NCBI GenBank assembly: GCA_963966185.1
Contig: CAWZYM010000188.1
Span: forward strand, 711,501 to 775,500
Length of the DNA: 64,000 nt
From: Rhabditoides inermis
Lineage: Eukaryota; Nematoda; Chromadorea; Rhabditida; Rhabditidae
Direction: 5' to 3'
Under the pieces are notes generated by a model. The model was not told where the DNA came from, ran no database searches, and worked only from the letters and a program-made list of their open reading frames with translations. This document shows, in pieces, positions 35,673 to 51,700 of this stretch; within the stretch, counting starts at the first letter, position 1, and each line of letters starts with the position of its first letter. The position numbers and the translations under genes are program-made.

Positions 35673-38406
35673 CAGACATTCAGAGTGTCAGACACGCAGA
35701 CTCACCTGTCAATCAGCTGGAATCCCTTCTTGAACACCCGGCACTCCTGCTCTCCCATCTCCTGCTCCTCACACACCCCGTCGATAGCCTCGGGCGAGCT
35801 GAAAGTGACGTCATCGGTGACGTCATCTCACCCAATATGACGTCATCTCCCCGACTCACTTGCTGATCGCCTGTCTCAACTTCTTGTCCCCCAAAATCTG
35901 CGCGGCCAGGTTCAAGTTGGAGAAGTTCGGGTCCTGAAGGGAAAGTATGAATTCAGAAAATCTGCTCATATTTCATATATCATATCAATCAATCCAACTG
36001 CAACGAAGGTTAGAAAAGTGATACGACAAGTCAAACCTGAGAGTTGAAGAGAAAAACTGAATGATGAGAGAGAGAGAGAGAGAAAGAGAGAAAGAGAGAG
36101 CCACACCTTCTTGAAGTTCTCCGCCGAGCAGGAGATGAATTTGCAGATGGCGCTGTTCCCGCGACAGAGAGGCACGTCATCTGTAAAAGAATAGTTTCCG
36201 TTCACTTGATGCGACAAGGCAACGTACCTTTATCATTTCGACTATCTTATTTCCAGCTGTACTTAAATTCTAAATATCAACGTGCCCACGTTATTATTTC
36301 ATTTTTTTGACAGCAAAAGAACTGCATGTCGAATTAAAGCGCAACTGGTACACGCTTGTTGAAGTGCTACTGAAACGTACATGACGATAGTTCATTCATC
36401 AAAACAGAGCGTTTGAGACAAGAATTGGAGACTAACATGCACACCAAACTTACAATAAGCGAGAAACGTATGTGAGAATGATTGGACTGACCGAGTGGCG
36501 TGAGTGCCTTGGCTCCCAGGATCGAGCGGTCGCGGAGGGTGTCCGGCGAGGGGACCGCCTGCAAGCGGTTCATCATTCCCGTTCACGTCAAAACATCCAC
36601 ACATCTACTGCCTGTTGCGAACCGTGAGCAACAAAAACATGTCTACGTCAACTAACTACATACTTACGAATCAAGAAAAGTCTACATCTGTTTTGTATCG
36701 TATCAACAACAAAAAGGGAAGTGAACAAGTGGACTCGAGAAATTGATGATGATCAAATTTGCCCCACCTGTTTGTGTATCATCTCTTCTATCGGCACGAT
36801 AACACGAAACAACAACAGCAAAAGTTAGGAGCCGTACCGATGAGCCCCTTGTCCCATCCCATCCCACCTGTTTCTGTGTCTGTTTTCGAAGTAGATTTCG
36901 CGAATGAAACAAAAAGAGGAGGAAGTGGGCTCACCGAAAAAGTGGTCAGTCAAAAAAAAAGCATCCCACCTGTTTCTGTATCATCTCGTCCCTCTGTGTG
37001 ATAACAGAAAAGGAACAGAACAGAAATGTATAGTACACGTTCGGTTTCGGTGCCTCCCTTCAGACCGAACGCGTAGGTCGAGTGTCTCATCCCACCTGTT
37101 TCTGTATCATCTCGTCCCTCTGCAGGGGCGCGGTCGAGTCGAATATGGGTCGGACCAGCTGCAGCGCGCCGTGGATCAGGTCCTCGAGGGAGGGAACTGA
37201 AAATTATTTATTTCATTTTTTTTTAACTGTTACTAGCAACGACTACATGTGTCTTCGAGGGAGGAGACTGGAAAGGAACTTGAATATGCAAATTGAATAT
37301 CGCAGCACGATTTTGTGCACACTAATCAGTTCTCTAGGGAGACTGGAAAAGAATTATGAGATTGCAAATTTCATATCGTTGCACGATTTTGTGCATAATC
37401 ATAATACGTTCAGGTCTTCCAGGGAATGGACATACCAATGAAAATTTCGAATCTATTTTTTCGGCGGGAAACTGAATCTACGGTGTTTTGTTTCGATACG
37501 TTTCAATTTTGGTTCAAGATCGGCACTACTTTGCTTGTACAATTTCTTCTTTTCAATCGGTTTTTGATCATATTCCGATCATATACATATTCCATCGTTG
37601 ACCATAACTTGTTGTTCATCTTTCCAATATGTTTAACATGACGGACAGGAAAATGAGTACGGCTTCGTTAGAGCAATGATTGAACCATTGAACTGTTCAC
37701 TTCTGCCACCGACTGATGTGACAACAAAAAAACTGGGGCTAACCGAACTGTCATAATTATAGGCACATAATTATAGAGATTTTTTCCGGAAAACCGGAAG
37801 ACATATTTTTCCGATACGTTTCACGGGTGGTACAAGATCGGCACAACATTGCTTTTACAATGTCTTGACTGCATGAGCATAAACTATTCAAAAAATTACT
37901 TGATGCACACCTTTTCATTACGTTTAACACGATAAACAGCGTTCGCTTCCGGCTACGACCGACCATTCAATGATTTGCTTTCATTCTCAAACAGTGTGAC
38001 TGTCTGGCAGAATCGCTATAAGAAGCTAGGGCGAACCGAATTCAATCGCTCGTGTATTTTCTCGATTCGCTGCGCATCCGTTCCAAGAATCCAAGCTCGA
38101 CAAATGAAAATGACGTGAGAGAAATGAAAATCGAAAGGATACCCGATTCACGTGAAAAAAAAACACCCTGACCTTTCTCGAAACGTAAACAAGCCGTGTT
38201 TTCGGGCATGTGCCTAACATCTTCACCGTTTTTAGAAAATACATGTATAATAATAAAGTTACATTTACATATGAAATTACATAAAATATAAAATTGTTAG
38301 GATAATTCAACTCACACTGTCTCTTGTGTCGGGTGTGCGCATTTTCCTCCGCCAGTGAAATGTGAAGGAATAAAAATAGCAGAAGAAGTGGTCGCCAAGA
38401 CCACAT
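29617..38406 (-). CDS. secreted Ser/Pro/Glu-rich protein, nematode type, 509 aa
   Basis: Fifteen exons: 38406-38316, 37196-37096, 36558-36492, 36180-36107, 35933-35860, 35798-35706, 35601-35571, 35316-35107, 34223-34158, 33961-33716, 31901-31800, 30403-30344, 30276-30214, 30062-29943, 29748-29617; every junction keeps phase. A CTTTCAG acceptor lies two bases before the ATG. A signal peptide (MWSWRPLLLLFLFLHISLA) is followed by a dibasic site RHKRQ, which could be cut by a furin-like protease. Residues about 65-170 form a compact Cys-containing domain (CRGNSAICKFISC, GVCEEQEMGEQECRVF, GFQLIDRFITTI). The rest is low complexity: an acidic/Arg segment, a proline-rich segment (FPTPPSAPPLAFPTLPP), RRVKRGDDYYDQ and a poly-serine run written by a GGA microsatellite. 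No enzyme motif was seen. The family is not named here. Confidence 0.85.
30693..31168. mobile_element. 476-bp long-arm MITE with TTAA target duplication
   Basis: Left arm (about 30693-30865) and right arm (about 30995-31168) are inverted repeats of roughly 175 bp, starting AGGAACATACCACTC at the left and AGGAACGTACCACTC on the opposite strand at the right. TTAA flanks at 30689-30692 and 31169-31172. No transposase frame inside. It lies in an intron of the secreted protein gene. Confidence 0.9.
31251..31665 (+). mobile_element. LINE 3' end, 5'-truncated copy
   Basis: Inverted near-copy of 21190-21606. Its 3' end, TTGATTCGAGATAAATAATC, is followed by repeated TGATC units near 31660-31675, a short-repeat tail of the kind non-LTR elements carry. 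It lies in the same intron as the MITE just left of it. Confidence 0.8.
32133..32318. mobile_element. 186-bp TTAA MITE, first of a head-to-tail pair
   Basis: Ends GGTGCGGTCAGTCTCTTCG and its inverted copy. TTAA lies at 32129-32132 and 32319-32322. The interior is made of degenerate short repeats around AGTGTTTCGAAG. Confidence 0.9.
32323..32476. mobile_element. 154-bp TTAA MITE, second of the pair
   Basis: Same ends and interior style as 32133-32318, in the same orientation. The two copies share the single TTAA at 32319-32322, and a third TTAA closes the pair at 32477-32480. Confidence 0.9.
32890..33110. repeat. duplicated ~80-bp sequence containing ACGTTTCAC
   Basis: TTCCACAAGCTCACCAAC followed by GATACGTTTCAC occurs near 32872-32950 and again near 33010-33105. 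A third related piece (ATACGTTTCACCAGATGTGT) is at 32051-32106. Confidence 0.7.
33390..33470 (-). mobile_element. tRNA-derived SINE-like sequence
   Basis: Minus strand shows an A-box-like TGGCGTAGTGGTATCGC and a B-box GGGTTCGACCC about 35 bases apart, but no consistent acceptor stem. Confidence 0.5.
33970..34156. repeat. (GA)n/(G)n microsatellite between two exons
   Basis: Purine tract filling the intron between exons 34223-34158 and 33961-33716 of the secreted protein gene, including a run of about 15 G near 34002. Confidence 0.9.
36778..36994 (-). repeat. three extra copies of exon 37196-37096 donor edge
   Basis: The exon end (GACGAGATGATACAGAAACA then G and donor GTGGGA) is repeated downstream in the intron at about 36994-36970 (25 bases identical), 36880-36868 and 36797-36778 (diverged). 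Each copy keeps a GT donor of the form GTGGG. Confidence 0.85.
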
Positions 38407-45325
<6,919 letters not shown>

Positions 45326-45779
45326 CTACCTCCGATCTCCGTACCTACAGTATCTTCTGTACGTACAGTATCTACGCATGCTTTTACTATCTACTTTCTC
45401 GCTTCCGCTTTACTATTTACGCACTCTCCGTCTATGTAAAAATTGCCAGAATTCAGCCAGTAAATAAACTTTTTTGAAGAACACAAAATTTATCCTGGCA
45501 AAAATGTCAACATACACAAAAAGCTTGATCATAAAATGTCATCAATTGAGAGAAAGTGAGAAAATGCAAATCTCGTGCTACGAGCACCGTATTATGCATG
45601 TTCTAGGAAATTATGCCGATATTAAAGTTACAAAGTGTACATACATAAAAGCAGAACTGGGACTGAGAGATGCTGGGATAAAGGAGCGGTAAAAGCTATG
45701 GCTATTGAGAGAGTGCAAGGTGAGAATAACATCGTGGGTGGTCTGGTATCATCGTGGGTGGTCCCCGCACCTGTCCTTC

Positions 45780-46367
45780 CTACGAGCGGGAGACGCTCAT
45801 CGTGTAGAACACAACGTAGATGGCGTGGATCACGCCTGAAAGTATGATTCAGTTACAACTCGCATCATACGTTTTATAGAAAACACAACTATGTAGATAA
45901 CACCAATAAATAATATTCATCAGTTATATAACTCAGATAAAATATCCCGAGATTGACAGGAACATACACACACTATGAAAAAAATAGTTTTTTTTTTCTT
46001 TCTCAAACACAAGCGATGACATGATACTGATAAACTCTCATCATAAGACAATGAAATCTTCCGCCGCAGCGATCAATCCACCTCGACACGTGCACTATAC
46101 CGTTTCCATTTTAACGCACAGTAATCTAAAAACCTACAGTACAGCAATATTTCAAAGTACCGTAACCCACCGGGGATCCAGGCGAGGATGGTGAGGACGA
46201 TGGAGATGATGAAGTTCATGTCGCAGCCAGTGTGCAGCAGCACGGCCAGGGGCTGCAACAGGATTACTGTAGTTGTAGTCACAATGGTTACGGTATATAC
46301 AAAATAAAAGTACAGTAAACCTTACCGGGAGCAGGATACAGAGAAGGAGGTGGAGACACTTGCACAT
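45780..46367 (-). CDS. UPF0057/Pmp3 small membrane protein, copy B, 59 aa
   Basis: Exons 46367-46326, 46252-46171, 45835-45780. Starts MCKCLHLLLCILLP, then PLAVLLHTGCDMN and the second membrane segment ending AWIPGVIHAIYVV, and ends SVSRS. This is the usual length and two-helix plan of the family. It is the first of three same-strand paralogues (B, C, D). The 450 bases between it and EndoU show no gene. Confidence 0.88.
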
Positions 46368-46954
46368 AGTGAGGAACCTGAACAGACATTAGTAATACAA
46401 CATTTGAAAATTCAAAACACATAAGGTATAGAAGTGGACATTGTACCACTGATGATAACACGAATAGGACAACAAGTGAAAAAACGAAACTTTATACCGT
46501 AAACCATAAACATAAACGGATCTGACAAAGTAGTGGGTATGTGTTGTAGTAGGAATAGGCAAAATGGGATATGCAAATATGGAATGATCACGATTATTAA
46601 TCAAAATACTACATAGACATAATAAAGCAAGAACAAAACAGAATCATATTCAAAAAGGTGCCATAGTTTTCTGACCGTAGATGACCGCTAGTATTATGCA
46701 TTATTACTTTTGTACGAGGCAGAGAAAGTGAAGGTCGTGGGTAATCTCGAGAGACTACATTACAGGAAAAGGATTCAAAGTACAGTAACCGTGGATTCAG
46801 TAACCAAATGAATTCAAAGTACAGTAATCAGATGGATTCAAAGTACAGTAACCGGGGGTGTATAATTTAAAGTACAGTATTCTCACGCGTTGCAGCAGGC
46901 GGCACAGTCGGTGAACGCGGAGCAGTCGAGACGCGGCATCCACAGTCCCTCGTC

Positions 46955-47834
46955 CTAGTACCTGCAACACAAGATTACGGTAAAATAAGTAATACTTCTG
47001 TACTTGCACATCAATTACAGAAACAGAACTACACTCTGCGCACTCCTGCACAACCCAGGACACAGCAGAATGTGGAAACACATACGATCGATTTGAGCCG
47101 ACCGAAATCGAAAATATCCCTGTCCCAAGAAACTATACACATGTCCTTACACATGTCCTTACTATACACATGTATACATACTTACATCTCGCTCTCTATA
47201 GAAAAAAAGTAAGTTTCATGGCAGACACAATACATGAAAGTTTGAATATGCAAACAATGAATCATCGCCTATGTTTGATAACAAAAATAATCGAAAGAAA
47301 GCACATTTCGTACAATTCCTCTTGCTCAACGGCTTAACCATTAAATTTCCATGATACATCAACTGATTTGATTCGAATGACACAAAGTGATCGACATGAA
47401 GGAACCATCGACAGTTACTCCACAATCACACGAAAAATACCACTCACCTTCTGTTGTTGCTGGCAGCGGCGGCCGACTCGTAGCAGAAGATCATATAGAT
47501 AGCGTGGATGATGCCTGCAAGGAGGCACATCTCTCTCTCTCTCTCTCTTCTCTCTCTGTCTGTCTCTCCCTCCCTCTCTCTGTCTGTCTCTCTATCTCTA
47601 TCTCCTCTCTCTCTCTATCCTCCCTCCCCCTACCTGGAATCACTCCGAGACAGGTGAGGACGACGTTGATGCACAGGTTCATGTCGCAGCCCGAGTTGAA
47701 CAGCACCGCCAGCGGCTAAAACAAGAAAAGTCAGAGTAATAGAAATATCGAAGACTTCTAACATTATTCAATTTTGTAATTATATATTATAAGATATAAC
47801 TAGTGCCTGAAACGGGTCAAAGACTTTCGTGGAC

Positions 47835-47866
<32 letters not shown>

Positions 47867-48238
47867 AGGTGTTGTAATGGTGTCCTAATATGTGTGAATA
47901 CTATAAATAATATAAAGATTGCATGCAGCTACCATTGCATTCAAATAGTATTAAAAGTTAAAAGGCATTAGAAGAATTTGAAACATAGTTACTAAAAAAA
48001 ACTTTAAAAAAAAGTTGTAAAGGAAAAACGAAGTTGTATTCAAAACATACAGAATTCACCCAGTGGTCATTCACTCTATGTATATATTTTTTGAACTTGT
48101 TGAAAAAATGGCATTGTATTTTCTATACGTGATGTTAATATACTCAATATGAAACGTACAAAAAAGGTCAAAAATTAAATTTAAATAAAACCTCACCGGG
48201 AAGACAAAGCAGAGAATGAGCAGCAGCAGCTTGCACAT
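46955..48238 (-). CDS. UPF0057/Pmp3 small membrane protein, copy C, 65 aa
   Basis: Exons 48238-48197, 47715-47634, 47514-47448, 46961-46955. Starts MCKLLLLILCFVFP, then PLAVLFNSGCDMN and GVIPGIIHAIYM, with an Ala-rich tail. If the strong donor AAG/GTGAGT at 47447 is used, a tiny fourth exon adds the end R-Y-stop, giving NNRRY, the same last three residues as copy D (NRRY). If not, a stop two codons on ends the protein at NNRR. Copy D reads RRY without an intron, so the intron position differs between paralogues. Confidence 0.8.
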
Positions 48239-48649
48239 TGCGACAGAGGAAAAAGACTGCAAGTGACGTCAGAGAAACAATCAATACATCAAACAAGGTA
48301 TTCCAAGTGGACGCAAACCACATTCATGCACACACACAACGCAACAAAAAACATAACAAAGTATTTATTGCAACAACTTGATCAAATTGTCATGATAGGC
48401 TGATATGGATATGATTACATGTCTGTCCGAAACCAGAAAAGGCAAGTGAATATGGGCACGTGTGTATGGGAACAAAGTACCTGTCAGTTTTTTTAGAGTC
48501 GAAAAACTGCCAGAATAAAGCAAAAATAATTGCACGTAGAATATCGTGGACTATATAAAGTGAACCGAGTGATAAATGCAAATGCACGAGAAGGGCGGAC
48601 ATCCAATCAGTACCTAAAAATACAAATAAGTAAGTAAATCGATAATCAA

Positions 48650-48736
48650 TCAATACCTCCTATTGGCACCGGCAGTTCCCACGGGCTGATGGTAGAAGAC
48701 GACGTAGACGGCGTGCACCACACCTACAAGGAGTAC

Positions 48737-48782
<46 letters not shown>

Positions 48783-51700
48783 GTCTTTCACGGATGATGT
48801 CTGTCTTGGGTTAGGATGAAGGATGTCTCGCAATCTCGCATACCTGGGATGACTCCAAGGCAGGAGAGGACAATGTTGATGCACAGGTTCATGTCGCAGC
48901 CAGAGTGGATCAGCACCGCCAGCGGCTGTGAAAGCGAGTCATTAAATGCGATGTAAGACTCGATCATTTATTGAAAAGCCGCTTTATGATACAACAAAAC
49001 ACTTTCTCAGGATCTTTCTGAAGGTGGGGCGCGTTCGGAGATCTTTTTGAGGGTCTTTTGCCAGCAAAAGTTGCGTCTGACCTCTACTTAACAACTCGCC
49101 TCGCATTCATCAAATCACCTACAAACTAGAATGTTCTGAGCATTTTGGAAAGTAGAAACACGATCAAAAGTAACTATTATGCTAGATTCACGGCTGAATC
49201 CTGTTTGAATCTTTTAAAAACAACAACTCGCCTCGCCTCTATTTAGTAGTGATAGCCTACATCTCGCCTACATCCCCATAATACAAGTACACTGTCGAAT
49301 CGTGCTGATAATTAGAGAGGGCGCGCAGCGCCCTCTCTTTTGGCTTAGGATAGGGCTCGCGCCAGAATTTTCAAGAAGCGATATCAAAAGGACATGTTAG
49401 CAACAATGTGAAGTCATACAATTCATGTTAGTTAGATTCGCACGGTTCCGTAGGCCAGATCACTGGTCGGTGGCAACTTTGTATCTCTTCTCCGAAAGAA
49501 GTTATGAGCGATCGCGCGCACCCATGAGGTGAGAGGCCAGCGTGTGGGTGGGTGGGTGTCGTTTCCAGTCACTCGGGCTGCTAGCTCTCTCTCTCTCTCC
49601 CGGCAGGCGGCCGGGTGTGAGAGAGAGCGCGAGAGAGCGCGCTGTTTGCAGATGCGCAGACGAAGAGACGCTTGCACTTACGCTGCGACAAACGAAAAGA
49701 CAGAGAAAAAAGTCGTTTCAGAATGTTTCCATACAATACAATGAAAAAAACATGGTTGCACATACGCAACAAACCCGACCTGTAGTATGTAGTATTTTCA
49801 ATGATTTGCTACCACCGTCCAATTACGTCATAAATCATGATTATGTGCATAACAATGAACGAAAGAGCTTGACAATCAGTAAGAGAAGAAATTGACAATC
49901 AGTAAGAGAAGAAATGTGGAGGACTGGAAGGAGTGCGTCGTCTTCAAGGCGATCCACTCGCCCGGACGATTCCTGCGGTACGCTCTCTCTATCATCTTAT
50001 CAGTCTCTCCATATCAAACATTCAGAGCGAACCCCGATGGAAAGGTGCTTCTTGTGGACAAACCGAGTGAATGGGAGAAGTGGGTGCCGTTCCGAAACAA
50101 TGACGGTTCCTTCTCATTCCTGAAGTATGTGAAAGGGAGGGTAGGAGAGAGAGAGAGAGAGAAAAAATAGAGAGAGAGAGAGAGAGAGAAAAAATAGAGA
50201 GAGAAGAGAGAGAGAGTGTGAGAGAGAGAACACCCTTCAGCCGTCACGGTAAGTGGCTGAGCGCCCGCGATGATGGCTCGGTCTCCTGTGTCGGCACATG
50301 CGACACTTGGGAGAAGTTCGGGCTAGAGAACTGGTGAATTGTTCGTGAACCATGTACATGTGTATACTTATACCTATGCCTAAACCTATATTTTTACTAA
50401 CACCTATAACCTAACCTTCATATATAACACTGAATTACTATATTACTGTATAACACTATATAACCTTTTAGACTTATACATACCCATACGTATTCTTAAA
50501 AAAAACTCATGTATGTTACACTAATGTTACTCCCAATACACAATAAAACGTTCATGTGTTATTTTTGTTTCGCAAAGATCAGCTAGTAACACATTCGCAT
50601 TGAATTGTAAACTCGGAGTTGGTAGATTACAGTTGGATAGGATAGTATATGTTGTACACTACACTTCAGTGATATCTTCATCACGACTTGATTCAGGCAT
50701 ACTATTCAAGTATTAGTTAGGTTTAGAGGAACAGTGGCGCATTATTCTCGAATTTGAATCATAACTTGACCTATTAGAATGCAAAACAAAAAAAAATAAC
50801 GATTCAAAGCTGTTACCGCGTTACCACACCAATTACCACAGACTGTTACCACACGAAAATAGGCGTTCAAATTCGCGCCACACGGTCTTGATCGCGATGC
50901 ACGTGCGCCAGCTCTCCCAACAGCTGTTTTGATGTATTTGTGTTTTTAGTTTTGTGTGATTGTTGATTGTCAAGTTATTTTTTTGTACATTAGTTCAAAC
51001 ATTTGATTACGTGGCGCTGATCTTGTCCGGAAGTGTTGGTGTTACGTTGTTCCAGCAAATTTCCGTTCGCGCCAAATGTTTTGCGCGTGTGAAAATAAGG
51101 AGTTGTGGCAGATTGTGGCAGAAATAAGTCGCCACTGTTCCTTTAAGCTTGTTTGCATTCATGATTTTCTTTTGTTTCATTATAATGTTCGGTTCGTTGT
51201 TGTTTTGATTACTTGTTTATTTAGTGTTAGTTCCAACAAGTTCTGTTTCGCTCACTTTGTCGATGCCTACCACAACCGCATCTAGACGACCGCTGTACCA
51301 TAATTTTCAATTGTTGTTGTTGTTGTTGTTATTGTAAAATAACACATATTGCTATTCAATGTGGACGTTGCAGTGATTTTGAGTGTTATTTATAGAAAGT
51401 ACGAAAAAAACTAAAAGAAATTCGGAACAATTTTTTTATCAGGGGTCTGAACCCCAGACCTCCTGCTTACTAGACAGAAGTGCTATCCACTACACCAAGG
51501 CGGCTCGATTTTGCTAGCCGCAAAGGGAGATAGGATCCTTAAAAACGAGTGTGTTCGTTTTAGTACTGGAAACGTATATGGCGCGTAGGATTTTCTAACA
51601 CCAGAAATCGATGTTCGGGGTCCTAACTAAGGTATCCTATCAAATTGGTTCGGATCCGGGAGTGTGGCTCTAACAACACTCCTCGTGAGCTGAATGTGAG

